The notes below the pieces were generated by a model. The model saw nothing but the letters and a program-made list of their open reading frames with translations, did no database searches and was not told the DNA's origin. From contig NZ_SPPK01000006.1 of the NCBI RefSeq assembly GCF_004569505.1, forward strand, positions 62,001 to 126,000: a DNA stretch of 64,000 bases. The letters run 5' to 3'. The translations under genes and the position numbers were made by a program. This DNA is from Dysgonomonas mossii. Its GTDB lineage: Bacteria > Bacteroidota > Bacteroidia > Bacteroidales > Dysgonomonadaceae. Positions 1 to 8,496 of this stretch are shown in pieces (the first letter of the stretch is position 1; the number at the start of each line of letters is the position of its first letter).

Positions 1-661
1 AAGTCCATATACAGGCTATTGCATTTCCTTTTTCATCAAAGATGGGGGCTGCAATGCAATGCACACCTTCTACTGTTTCGTTCAGATCTATTGCATATCC
101 CTCCTGAATTATCTTATTCAATTCTTTCTCCAATTGTTCTTTATCTGTTATCGTATATTCATTCAAAGCCTCAAAGCGTATCTCCGAAAGTTTTTCCTTT
201 TGTTTCTTCCCCGACATAAAAGCCAGTAATACTTTCCCCGGAGCAGTAGAATGAAGATTGAAGCGCATCCCTTGCTGTAAAATGAACACAAAGTCAAGAT
301 TCCCCTGCACTTGCTTCAATAAAACCACTTCTGAATCAACAAGTGTTCCTATCATGACCGATTCTCCGACATTATCACGCAAACGCTTCATATATTCTTC
401 CGACATCTCAATGATATCGTAGCTACTCACAGCTTTAAGTCCGAGCAAAAGTAATTTTCGGGAAAGGAAATAACGAAAGTTACCGGGTTCTCGCCCTATA
501 TAACCGATCTCGAGAAGATTTGTCGCTATTTTATAAATGGAGGATTTTGGATAATCGAGAAGCCCAACAATTTCTTGCAAAGTCAGTCCTTGAGGATGCT
601 CCGACAAAAGCTCAAGCAACTCCATCGACTTGGTTATCATCGATACATTCCTATTTTCCAT
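1..661 (-). CDS. IclR-family transcriptional regulator (3' end outside window)
   Basis: Open reading frame with ATG at 661 running off the left edge, about 220 residues visible. Residues 8-60 form a winged helix-turn-helix (ITKSMELLELLSEHPQGLTL, then EIVGLLDYPKSSIYKIATNL). This is followed by an effector-binding domain with the IclR pattern FNLHSTAPGKVLLAFMS and, near the edge, EGVHCIAAPIFDEKGNAIAC. The family binds DNA as dimers and senses small metabolites. It lies downstream of nagB on the same strand but is separated from it by a strong terminator, so it probably has its own promoter in 662-769. The effector is unknown; an amino-sugar or sugar-acid role is only suggested by position. Family call is firm. 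Confidence 0.9.
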   Translation of the reverse strand, partial: MENRNVSMITKSMELLELLSEHPQGLTLQEIVGLLDYPKSSIYKIATNLLEIGYIGREPGNFRYFLSRKLLLLGLKAVSSYDIIEMSEEYMKRLRDNVGESVMIGTLVDSEVVLLKQVQGNLDFVFILQQGMRFNLHSTAPGKVLLAFMSGKKQKEKLSEIRFEALNEYTITDKEQLEKELNKIIQEGYAIDLNETVEGVHCIAAPIFDEKGNAIACIWT

Positions 662-723
662 TCAATCTATATTTATACACAAAAACAACAAATAATACAC
701 ATATATAGATTCAATCCATATAT
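659..723. promoter_or_regulatory. Inverted repeat, candidate IclR operator
   Basis: Bases 701-723 form a 23-bp inverted repeat: arms ATATAT outside and GATT/AATC inside around a central C, with one mismatched pair. A second copy of one half (ATTCAATCTATAT, 660-672) overlaps the IclR start codon. IclR regulators commonly repress themselves, so an autoregulatory operator is a reasonable inference. No binding evidence exists. Confidence 0.45.
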
Positions 724-770
724 AAGGATAAATATATAAATTTTGAATAAATATCAAAAGCTTATTCAAT

Positions 771-803
771 AAAAAAAGCTGCATACAAAGATGTACACAG
801 CTT
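771..803 (-). terminator. Rho-independent terminator after nagB
   Basis: On the minus strand an 11-bp stem (AAGCTGTGTAC with GTATGCAGCTT, two G-U pairs) and a 6-nt loop are followed by a run of seven T. It starts 24 bp after the nagB stop and separates nagB from the IclR gene. Confidence 0.85.
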
Positions 804-826
804 ACATATCGTTTATACTGTAAAAA

Positions 827-1636
827 TTAAAGGAGGCTATCCGGATTTAAGTTTACAGCTTCAATATCTTTAAAGTAATTGTATGTTCCTACTTTTAGTT
901 CATAAGTTGCCATCTCGTCGCAAACAATAATTCCTTTTGGATGCAATTGTAAAGCCGTGATAGTCCACATCTGGTTGATAGAACCTTCTACCACCTGAGC
1001 CAAAGCACGGGCTTTGTTATGACCATTCACCATGATTAGCACTTCTTTAGCATCAAGAATTGTTCCTACACCAACAGTGACTGATGTTTTTGGCACCTTG
1101 TTGACATCGTTATCAAAAAAGCGTGAGTTCGCAATAATTGTATCCTGTGTCAGCGTTTTAATACGAGTACGAGAAGACAAAGAAGATCCCGGCTCATTAA
1201 AAGCAATATGACCATCTGCACCAATCCCACCCAAGAACAAATCAACACCGCCTACTGCCTTCATTTTAGCTTCGTAAGCCGCACACTCAGCCTCTAGGTC
1301 TGATGCATTACCATTGAGCATATTTACATTTGCCGGATTGATATCTATATGGCTGAAAAAATTACTCCACATAAAAGTATGGTAACTCTGCGGGTGATCT
1401 TTCGGTAAACCCACATACTCATCCATGTTGAAAGTGACAATATGCTGAAAGGAAACTCTCTTTTCCTGATAATGCTTTATCAACGCTTTATACATACCCA
1501 TAGGCGAAGAACCGGTAGGCAATCCTAACACAAAAGGTTTTTCAGCAGTTGGATTTGCAGCCTTAATCTTAGAAACTACATAGTTTGCCGCCCATTGCGA
1601 AAGTAAATCGTAATCTGGTTGAATAATTAATCTCAT
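827..1636 (-). CDS. nagB: Glucosamine-6-phosphate deaminase NagB
   Basis: 269 aa, the usual length. Converts glucosamine-6-phosphate to fructose-6-phosphate and ammonia in the cytoplasm, the step that feeds amino sugars into glycolysis. All catalytic residues known from E. coli NagB are in place and even share the numbering: Asp72 in [10 protein letters not shown], and Asp141, His143 and Glu148 in [16 protein letters not shown]. It is the last gene of the ROK - fusion - nagB run, 88 bp after the fusion gene, with a hairpin terminator or attenuator in that gap and a strong terminator behind it. The intact active site contrasts with the degenerate NagB-like domain of the upstream gene. Confidence 0.97.
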   Translation of the reverse strand: MRLIIQPDYDLLSQWAANYVVSKIKAANPTAEKPFVLGLPTGSSPMGMYKALIKHYQEKRVSFQHIVTFNMDEYVGLPKDHPQSYHTFMWSNFFSHIDINPANVNMLNGNASDLEAECAAYEAKMKAVGGVDLFLGGIGADGHIAFNEPGSSLSSRTRIKTLTQDTIIANSRFFDNDVNKVPKTSVTVGVGTILDAKEVLIMVNGHNKARALAQVVEGSINQMWTITALQLHPKGIIVCDEMATYELKVGTYNYFKDIEAVNLNPDSLL

Positions 1637-1678
1637 GATTATTAAATCTTAAATATGTTAGTTTATAAAAAACAAAGC

Positions 1679-1709
1679 AAACCCTTTAGTACAATATACT
1701 AAAAGGTTT
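1679..1709 (-). terminator. Hairpin between the fusion gene and nagB (terminator or attenuator)
   Basis: Minus strand: a 13-bp stem (AAACCTTTTAGTA with TACTAAAGGGTTT, one G-U pair) and 5-nt loop, then GCTTTGTTTTTT. It lies inside the 88-bp gap before nagB, so it may end most transcripts of the fusion gene, or set the ratio between the two genes by partial read-through. Confidence 0.7.
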
Positions 1710-1724
1710 GTCTTCGTAATGATA

Positions 1725-3707
1725 TTATAAAGGATGATATTCTACAAAAGCTTCAATAGCTTCGTATGATGCCAATCCTAACTGTCGGTACAATTCGGCT
1801 GTAGCACGGTTTCTGTCTTCGGAACGTTGCCAGAAAAGACGCTCATCGTTGCCCAAGAACGGAGCACTCTCCATTTGCGACTGATGTTTCAATATTGCAT
1901 TTCTTTTCTTACGAAGTTCTTCGGGTGAGATAGGCACAGCCATTTCAATATGGTCAATTTCCCACTCGGCCCAAGCACCACGATACATCCATATACGACA
2001 TTCTTTGAGCCACTCTGCACCCTTTAGCTCGTCAATAGCAGCAAGTATAGCATCAAGACACACTTTGTGAGTTCCATGTGGGTCGGCCAAGTCACCTGCA
2101 ACAAATATCTGATGAGGTTGTACGCTTACCAAATAGTTTTTCACAATTTCTACATCTGCTTCTGAAATCGGATTTTTCTTCACACGGCCGGTTTCATAAA
2201 ATGGAAGATCTAAGAATGTAACGTTTTCAGGTTGCACTCCTACATAACGGCAAGCTGTTGTAGCTTCCTGACGGCGAATATGCCCTTTCATGAAAAGAAT
2301 GTCTGCGGTATCAACATCACCTTCTTTTTTATCTTGCAACAAAAACTGCAAAACATCAGCATATTTTTTCTTCAATACCTCATTATTGGCATCGTATTTA
2401 TTTCTCACATCTTCTAAGAAAGAAACATAACGAACTACTTCTTCATCGCCTACCGCAATATTACCCGATGTCTGGTATGCCACATGCACATCGTGCTTCT
2501 GGTCAACAAGACGTTTGAATGTTCCTCCCATAGAGATTACATCATCATCGGGATGCGGGCTGAAAACGATTACTTTTTTTGGATACGGAGTTGCTCGTTC
2601 AGGACGATTAGTATCGTCAGCATTTGGTTTACCTCCGGGCCAACCGGTAATTGTATGTTGAAGATCGTTAAATATCTTGATATTTACATTGTAAGCAGAA
2701 CCGTATAGCGCTAACAACTCTTCGAGGCTATTATCTTGATAATCTTTATTGGTTAATTTCAAGATCGGTTTATTCACTTTGAAACAAAGCCAAACAATAG
2801 CTCTGCGAATCATTTTGCTAGTCCACTCGCAGCTTGTTACCAACCATGGTTGGTTTATACGAGTCAGACTAAATGCCGCATTCAGGTCGATATGCACAGT
2901 TGTATTTGGATGAGCTTGCAAACATGAAGCAGGAACGGACTCAGAAACCGGGCCCTCTACCACATCTTTTATACTTTTTGCTTTATCCTCACCCCAAGCG
3001 ATAAGAGCTATCTCCCGAGCTCTCATAATAGTAGATATCCCCATCGTTACTGCACTAGGTGGAACCTGCTCTAATGATCCGAATGTGTTTATAGCTTCTT
3101 TTCTCGACTGCTGATCCAACAAGACTAAGCGAGTATTTGAATTCATACTCGATCCGGCAATGTTTATTCCGATATTACCGGCACGGCCTAATCCCAATAA
3201 CAAATAATCAATTCCTCCAACGTTTTGTATAGTCTGTTCGTAGGCTTTACAATAGTTCAATATTTCTTCTTTGCGTACTTGTCCATCAGGAGAATATACA
3301 TTGTTCAGATCAATATCTATATAATCCAAGAAAGACTCTTTCAGTAGTTTCAAATTACCACTAGACTGAGGTGCAAGGGGATAAAACTCGTAGATATTGA
3401 ATATTACAACATCTTTGAAGCTTAGTCCGTCTTCTTTATGCAAACGTATCAGCTCTTGATAAATAGTTTGAGGTGAATGTCCTCCGGGAAGTGCCAAAAC
3501 AAACTTTTGTCCGGCAATAGTTTTGTTTTTAATCTTATGCGCAATATCTCTAGCGATGCTTAGTGAAGCCTCTACTGAAGATTCATATATTTGGGTGGGT
3601 ACTTTCTCGAAACGAGTTAAAGCAGAAAGCTCAAATTCATTTTCGGGACGATAATATCGTGGTGACACCCGATCTAATACGATTTGCGAACTTAAATCCA
3701 ATCTCAT
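1725..3707 (-). CDS. NagB-like pseudodeaminase fused to PIG-L/LmbE deacetylase
   Basis: 660 aa, two domains in one frame. Residues about 35-290 are NagB-like (LALPGGHSPQTIYQEL phosphate loop), but the catalytic positions are changed: NagB Asp72 aligns with Tyr106 (FNIYEF), Asp141 with Ala176, His143 with Asn178 and Glu148 with Ile183 (GLGRAGNIGINIAGSS). Residues about 375-650 are a PIG-L/LmbE zinc deacetylase with the metal motif PHPDDD (384-389) and a later DPHGTHKVC. PIG-L enzymes remove N-acetyl groups from GlcNAc-type sugars. The C-terminal domain thus looks active while the N-terminal one may only bind a sugar phosphate. Similar long NagB-like proteins occur in other Bacteroidetes and are usually annotated simply as deaminases. 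The context (ROK kinase upstream, true nagB downstream) supports amino-sugar metabolism; the exact substrate is unknown. Confidence 0.9.
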   Translation of the reverse strand: MRLDLSSQIVLDRVSPRYYRPENEFELSALTRFEKVPTQIYESSVEASLSIARDIAHKIKNKTIAGQKFVLALPGGHSPQTIYQELIRLHKEDGLSFKDVVIFNIYEFYPLAPQSSGNLKLLKESFLDYIDIDLNNVYSPDGQVRKEEILNYCKAYEQTIQNVGGIDYLLLGLGRAGNIGINIAGSSMNSNTRLVLLDQQSRKEAINTFGSLEQVPPSAVTMGISTIMRAREIALIAWGEDKAKSIKDVVEGPVSESVPASCLQAHPNTTVHIDLNAAFSLTRINQPWLVTSCEWTSKMIRRAIVWLCFKVNKPILKLTNKDYQDNSLEELLALYGSAYNVNIKIFNDLQHTITGWPGGKPNADDTNRPERATPYPKKVIVFSPHPDDDVISMGGTFKRLVDQKHDVHVAYQTSGNIAVGDEEVVRYVSFLEDVRNKYDANNEVLKKKYADVLQFLLQDKKEGDVDTADILFMKGHIRRQEATTACRYVGVQPENVTFLDLPFYETGRVKKNPISEADVEIVKNYLVSVQPHQIFVAGDLADPHGTHKVCLDAILAAIDELKGAEWLKECRIWMYRGAWAEWEIDHIEMAVPISPEELRKKRNAILKHQSQMESAPFLGNDERLFWQRSEDRNRATAELYRQLGLASYEAIEAFVEYHPL

Positions 3708-3754
3708 GTTAAAAATTTATTAATGGTTCTATTGTAAATATTTATTATAAAAAA

Positions 3755-4579
3755 TCAAACAACTAAAGCAGCTGCTCCAAGTAGGTATATATCTTCTTTA
3801 CGAGATAGTAGTATCTTCATTCTCTTTATTGTCTCAGGATAAGGAAAGGTCGTAATCACATCAAACATCTTCTCGGAAAACAGCTGATATCCTGCCGAGA
3901 GCCCACCCCCTAGTATTATAGCTTGCGGATCGTAAGTAAACAAGATAGCATTTATCAGTTTGCCGATATGCTTACCAAATTCTTCCCACAGTAAAATCAT
4001 CTGTGTATCTCCAACCAAAGCCATGTTTAAAGCATCACGACCGGAAATATTGTTACGATCAAAAAATTTGCGACTACAATAATATTCATAATCGGCATCG
4101 AGATAAGGAAGACTCCCTATTTCTCCTGCGCCGGTATTATTTCCGTTATACAATACGTCATTGATGATAATTCCGGCTCCTACCCCGGTACCGAGAGTTA
4201 CACAAACAATATTCCGGTAAGCTGTGCCTTCTCCATAATAACGCTCGCCGAAAGCAAAACAGTTAGACTCGTTATTTACAAAAACAGGAATTCTGAATTC
4301 TTTTTCCAGAATATCTTTCAGGTAGACTCTTTTCCATGATGGAATATTTACAGCATTATACACAATTCCCTGTTCTGCATCAACAACGGAAGGCACTCCA
4401 ATGCCAATCCCTCTAATATTTGAGTTCATTATCTTGCGGATCATATCACACAAGTTAGCAAGGATCGCTTCTTCTGACTCAGCAGCATTCGTAGGAGCTT
4501 CTATTTTTTTATATATCTGCCCGCCATCAACCACTGCCATACGGATTTTTGATCCACCTATATCTATTCCGATTCTCAT
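3755..4579 (-). CDS. ROK-family sugar kinase
   Basis: 274 aa. Actin-like ATPase fold of the ROK (repressor, ORF, kinase) family: N-terminal phosphate loop IGIDIGGSKIRMAVVDGG, sugar site VNNESNCFAFGE, and second phosphate motif CVTLGTGVGAGIIIND. There is no DNA-binding extension, so it is a kinase and not a repressor. The usual zinc motif CxCGxxGCxE after GAGEIG is absent; only one Cys (YYCSRKF) remains there, an unusual trait. First gene of the amino-sugar run, 47 bp before the fusion gene. A glucosamine, N-acetylglucosamine or glucose substrate is inferred from nagB nearby. Confidence 0.9.
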   Translation of the reverse strand: MRIGIDIGGSKIRMAVVDGGQIYKKIEAPTNAAESEEAILANLCDMIRKIMNSNIRGIGIGVPSVVDAEQGIVYNAVNIPSWKRVYLKDILEKEFRIPVFVNNESNCFAFGERYYGEGTAYRNIVCVTLGTGVGAGIIINDVLYNGNNTGAGEIGSLPYLDADYEYYCSRKFFDRNNISGRDALNMALVGDTQMILLWEEFGKHIGKLINAILFTYDPQAIILGGGLSAGYQLFSEKMFDVITTFPYPETIKRMKILLSRKEDIYLLGAAALVV

Positions 4580-4708
4580 AATAAACTACATGCGCCTGTT
4601 ATGTTATTATAATGCAATTACACAATTAATGTTCATTCATGTGATCATCGCCAAAGCTGCCGGACATCCTTATTCTACTCATTTTTCATAATAAATCGTC
4701 AGGTAATA

Positions 4709-4716
4709 CAAATATA
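4709..4716 (-). promoter_or_regulatory. -7 promoter box for the ROK/nagB run
   Basis: TATATTTG on the minus strand, a perfect match to TAnnTTTG, the -7 box of the Bacteroidetes primary sigma factor. It lies 130 bp before the ROK start codon. Confidence 0.55.
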
Positions 4717-4745
4717 CAGAGCATTCTAAGAATATCTATTAGCAC

Positions 4746-4763
4746 AAATGTTAATTAACATTT
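4746..4763. promoter_or_regulatory. Perfect 18-bp palindrome, candidate operator
   Basis: AAATGTTAATTAACATTT is identical on both strands. It sits 30 bp upstream of the ROK gene's -7 box, that is at the -33 element or just before it, a good place for a repressor or activator site of the amino-sugar genes. Confidence 0.5.
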
Positions 4764-5023
4764 ACTTTCGTTATTATTTAAATATGACATCATATGAGAC
4801 TAAAAATAAACGAATAAGCTTTGCGATTTTAACTTTCACTCCTTTTAATTTAATTTTTTTAATAAAAATTTCATCCTTTATTAAAACAAGGCAAATTAAA
4901 CATTATCCTCCCAACAGGCAATAACAACCTCCTCTTGATCGCAAAACATTTTTATTTATTATCTTCGTAGAACAAAAATAACAGAAAGCTAACTTTATTT
5001 GAATTTAGGCATTAAACCGAAAG

Positions 5024-7120
5024 ATGACAGATTCTTTTCAGACGGACATAAAATATCTGGCAGGAGTAGGCCCCAAGAAGGCCGAAATACTCAACAAGGA
5101 AATAAATGTATTTTCGGTTGAAGACTTACTATATTATTTCCCCTACAAATATATAGACCGCAGCCGTATCTATTTTATACACGAGATAGACGGCAATATG
5201 CCATATATACAAATAAGAGGAAGAATTACAGCTTTTGAGACATTCGGTGAAGGCAGAAAAAAAAGACTCGTAGCACATTTTACGGATGGCACAGGATTTA
5301 TTGATCTGGTATGGTTTCAAGGAGCAAAGTTCATTACGGATAAATATAAAGTGAACTTACCCTATATTGTTTTTGGGAAACCTACTCTTTTTGGAGACAA
5401 ATTTAATATTCCACATCCCGATATTGACCCATATATCAGCGAAGAAGAACGCCCTACAGGCTTGATGCCTTATTATAACACAACAGAGAAAATGAAAAAC
5501 CATTATCTGAACTCAAAAGCAATTCAGAAAATAATGGCAGCCGCATTTTCTTCAGTTGTAAGAAGCTTACCCGAAACGCTACCGGACAGCATCATCAACG
5601 AAGCACGCTTGATGGGGTTAAAAAGTGCTATGCGCAACATCCATTTTCCGGAAAGTACAACATTGTTACGAGAAGCACAATACAGATTAAAGTTTGAGGA
5701 ATTATTCTATATTCAGCTAAATATTCTAAGATATACCGCCGATAGAAAGTCAAAGTTAAAAGGATTCGTTTTTTCTAAGGTAGGCGATTACCTCAATAGG
5801 TTTTATGATGAAAACCTCCCCTTTCCCTTGACCAATGCGCAAAAACGAATCATAAAAGAGATCAGGCAAGATATGGCTACCGGCGAACAAATGAATCGCT
5901 TACTGCAAGGAGATGTTGGTAGCGGAAAGACGCTTGTAGCACTTATGCTTATGTTAATTGCACTGGACAACAACTTCCAAGCAGCTCTGATGGCTCCAAC
6001 GGAAATATTGGCAACCCAGCATTACCAAACAATCACAGAAGCATTAGCAGGGCTTGATGTAAATGTAGAATTACTAACAGGCTCAACAAAAAAATCGGAT
6101 AGAGAACGCATACACAATGCTCTATTGACGGGAGACCTTCAAATATTAATTGGCACACATGCCCTTATAGAAGACACCGTACAATTTTCAAACTTAGGCT
6201 TAGTGGTTATTGACGAGCAACATCGCTTTGGTGTAGCACAACGAGCCAAGCTGTGGTCGAAAAATGTAAACCCGCCACATATCTTAGTAATGACTGCCAC
6301 CCCTATTCCCCGCACGCTGGCAATGACCATATATGGCGATTTGGACGTATCGGTAATAGACGAGCTTCCACCGGGACGCAAGCCCATACAAACAATTCAT
6401 CAGTATGACAAAAAGCGAGGGGCTTTATACGAGTCCATTCGCAGGCAACTGCAAGAGGGAAGACAGGTATACATAGTGTATCCACTGATAGAAGAAAGTG
6501 AAAAGCTCGACCTCAAAAATCTTGAAGAGGGATTTGAGCATATAAAAGAAATCTTCCCCGAGTATACGGTCTGCAAGGTTCATGGCAAAATGAAACCCAA
6601 AGAAAAAGATGCAGAAATGCAACGCTTTGTAACCAATGAGGCTCAGATAATGGTAGCAACTACCGTTATTGAAGTGGGTGTAAATGTACCAAACGCATCC
6701 GTTATGGTAATAGAATCGGCTCAACGCTTCGGGCTATCACAGCTGCACCAATTACGAGGACGTGTTGGTCGTGGAGCAGACCAATCATATTGTATTCTGG
6801 TGACGCCTTACGAGCTATCAGCCGACACGCGGAAGCGTATCGACATAATGGTAGAAAGCAATGACGGCTTTGAAATAGCCGAAGCCGACCTAAAGCTAAG
6901 AGGCCCGGGCGATCTGGAAGGAACTCAACAAAGCGGTATCCCTTTCAATCTGCGGATAGCAAACCTTGTACGAGACGGGGAGATACTGCAATATGCACGT
7001 GAAGTCGCCCAGAAAGTACTGGATGAAGATCCGCAAATGGAGAAACCTGACAGCTTATTACTAAAGAGACAATTACGCAAACTAGGTGGTAACAAGTACA
7101 ACTGGGGCTTGATCAGCTAA
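5024..7120 (+). CDS. recG: ATP-dependent DNA helicase RecG
   Basis: 698 aa, close to the 693 aa of E. coli. Branch-migrating helicase that regresses stalled replication forks and processes Holliday junctions and R-loops. Visible: N-terminal wedge/OB region (residues 1-250), superfamily 2 Walker A GDVGSGKT (about 296-303), DEQH box in VIDEQHRFGVAQRAKLW (about 396), TATPIPRTLAMTIYGDL, and the C-terminal helicase part with FGLSQLHQLRGRVGRG. Transcribed away from the amino-sugar genes. Its stop codon overlaps the last 4 bp of the convergent TPR gene. Confidence 0.98.
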   Translation: MTDSFQTDIKYLAGVGPKKAEILNKEINVFSVEDLLYYFPYKYIDRSRIYFIHEIDGNMPYIQIRGRITAFETFGEGRKKRLVAHFTDGTGFIDLVWFQGAKFITDKYKVNLPYIVFGKPTLFGDKFNIPHPDIDPYISEEERPTGLMPYYNTTEKMKNHYLNSKAIQKIMAAAFSSVVRSLPETLPDSIINEARLMGLKSAMRNIHFPESTTLLREAQYRLKFEELFYIQLNILRYTADRKSKLKGFVFSKVGDYLNRFYDENLPFPLTNAQKRIIKEIRQDMATGEQMNRLLQGDVGSGKTLVALMLMLIALDNNFQAALMAPTEILATQHYQTITEALAGLDVNVELLTGSTKKSDRERIHNALLTGDLQILIGTHALIEDTVQFSNLGLVVIDEQHRFGVAQRAKLWSKNVNPPHILVMTATPIPRTLAMTIYGDLDVSVIDELPPGRKPIQTIHQYDKKRGALYESIRRQLQEGRQVYIVYPLIEESEKLDLKNLEEGFEHIKEIFPEYTVCKVHGKMKPKEKDAEMQRFVTNEAQIMVATTVIEVGVNVPNASVMVIESAQRFGLSQLHQLRGRVGRGADQSYCILVTPYELSADTRKRIDIMVESNDGFEIAEADLKLRGPGDLEGTQQSGIPFNLRIANLVRDGEILQYAREVAQKVLDEDPQMEKPDSLLLKRQLRKLGGNKYNWGLIS

Positions 7121-8415
7121 TTAACAGACATCGCTTTTGTTAATTCTTTGATATGTTCATCTAAATATTTCAGTCGCTTCTTCGTATCGTCAACATTTTC
7201 ATTCGTTTCATTTTTTCTTATCAGACCTTCTAGGTATTCGTTCAAATCCTTTCTATAATTCTGATAGTATATAAGAGCGTTCGAACTATCTTTTACTTGA
7301 TTTTCGTACAATTGACCTATCGCAAAATTTATTGTCATTTTCTGATTGGTTCCGGCATATATCAATGCCTTTTTATATGCTTCCACAGCATCTTCGAAAA
7401 GAGAGCCCTTATCATAAGCCGATGCCAATCCTTTATAATAAAGATATAAAGTCAGATCAGACGGAATTGTCCTATCCAACAACTTCCGAAACAAGGGAAT
7501 TGCCTTTTTATGATCTGCTAATTCGTTCGAACTTACAGCAAGGCAATAGAGCACATTATTATTTGTAGTATCCTGGCGAAATGCTTTGTCTAAAAAAATC
7601 TCAGCTTCGTAATTCTCCCTCAATGAATAGTAAGAAATTCCAAGACTACGATTAACAATAAGCGAGGAATCACCGGCTTCATAACACTTCTTAAATCGGG
7701 AGATCGTTTCCTCATAATCATCCATCACATAATACGTCAACGCATTCAGCAAATTCATCTGCTGATCGGTGCTGTCTTTTTCAAGATATGCTGTAGAGTG
7801 AGCTAAAGCCTCTAGGCTACGACCAGCCTTTAAACATAGGTTAACAAGACTTGCCGCAGAATAACTATCAGAGGGATTAGTATCCCATGCCGCTTTGAAG
7901 TAAACCATAGCACTATCAGCTTGATTCATCTTCTCAAAACACTGAGCTATCTGAGTTAAAGTGTTGGGAGAATTATTCCGACCGTATATCTCTTTAAACA
8001 AGCACAACGCTTTTTCATACTTCGTCTGCTGGAATAGCAGCTCAGCCTTTTGTATCTTATAATATAAGTTCGTTGAATCCAAACGAATCAGATCATCATA
8101 ACAATCTATCCCAGCCTGCCTCCGTCCTGTTATCGCAAAGCAATTTGCCAATTCAGATTTAACCCGAACATTTTCGGGATTATCGGTAGATAGTCTTTGT
8201 AAAATATCGATCGATTTCAAATAATTCCCCAAAGCTTTATGGCACATCGCTTCCTGAAACTGTAGATACGCCGAAGGTTCTTTATCGGAAATATACTCCA
8301 ACGCTTTTTGGTATTGAAAATTTTGAATGTAAGCTTCCAGTTCATTCTCTACAGTTTGAGAAAACAAAACAGAATGTACAATTAAAAAAGAAAGGAGCAT
8401 CAAGGTCTTTTTCAT
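7117..8415 (-). CDS. Secreted or periplasmic TPR-repeat protein
   Basis: 432 aa. Signal peptide MKKTLMLLSFLIVHSVLFSQ, then an almost continuous series of tetratricopeptide repeats (for example KALGNYLKSIDILQRL, IDCYDDLIRLDSTNLYYKI, EKALCLFKEIY, KKAIPLFRKLLDR, EDAVEAYKKALIY). Such proteins act as scaffolds for protein complexes in the cell envelope; no enzymatic domain is visible. It lies 81 bp after blaR1 on the same strand, so it may be read from the blaI-blaR1 promoter, with a long hairpin in the gap. Its 3' end overlaps recG by 4 bp. Confidence 0.88.
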   Translation of the reverse strand: MKKTLMLLSFLIVHSVLFSQTVENELEAYIQNFQYQKALEYISDKEPSAYLQFQEAMCHKALGNYLKSIDILQRLSTDNPENVRVKSELANCFAITGRRQAGIDCYDDLIRLDSTNLYYKIQKAELLFQQTKYEKALCLFKEIYGRNNSPNTLTQIAQCFEKMNQADSAMVYFKAAWDTNPSDSYSAASLVNLCLKAGRSLEALAHSTAYLEKDSTDQQMNLLNALTYYVMDDYEETISRFKKCYEAGDSSLIVNRSLGISYYSLRENYEAEIFLDKAFRQDTTNNNVLYCLAVSSNELADHKKAIPLFRKLLDRTIPSDLTLYLYYKGLASAYDKGSLFEDAVEAYKKALIYAGTNQKMTINFAIGQLYENQVKDSSNALIYYQNYRKDLNEYLEGLIRKNETNENVDDTKKRLKYLDEHIKELTKAMSVN

Positions 8416-8432
8416 AAATTATCTTTTGCAAT

Positions 8433-8484
8433 TCAAGATTAATAGAGGTAGGCTATTTATCACCCAGCCTCTATATAATCTTGA
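8433..8484 (-). promoter_or_regulatory. Long hairpin in the leader of the TPR gene
   Basis: Arms TCAAGATTATATAGAGG and CCTCTATTAATCTTGA pair over 16 bp with one bulged T, and a GGCT/AGCC pair lies inside the loop. It ends about 17 nt before the TPR start codon and has no T-run on either strand, so it is less like a terminator than an mRNA-processing, stability or translation element. Confidence 0.5.
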
Positions 8485-8496
8485 GAAAAAAATCTG

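Larger units (their letters stand above)
4580..5023. other. Divergent intergenic region between ROK gene and recG
   Basis: 444 bp without a credible gene. It holds the ROK promoter (4709-4716) and an 18-bp palindrome (4746-4763), both described separately. A weaker -7 candidate for recG, TATCTTCG at 4960-4967 (one mismatch to TAnnTTTG), has a TTG 22 bp before it. The rest is very AT-rich and shows nothing more. Confidence 0.6.

Noticed and set aside
1725..3707. Fusion gene as an artefact of a lost stop codon or frameshift
   Set aside because: A single uninterrupted frame with a linker of about 80 ordered residues between two complete domains; no remnant start site for PIG-L is evident.
7117..7120. 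Overlap of recG and the TPR gene as an assembly error
   Set aside because: Both frames end cleanly with normal C-termini; a second convergent overlap occurs at 49551-49556, so compact ends are normal here.
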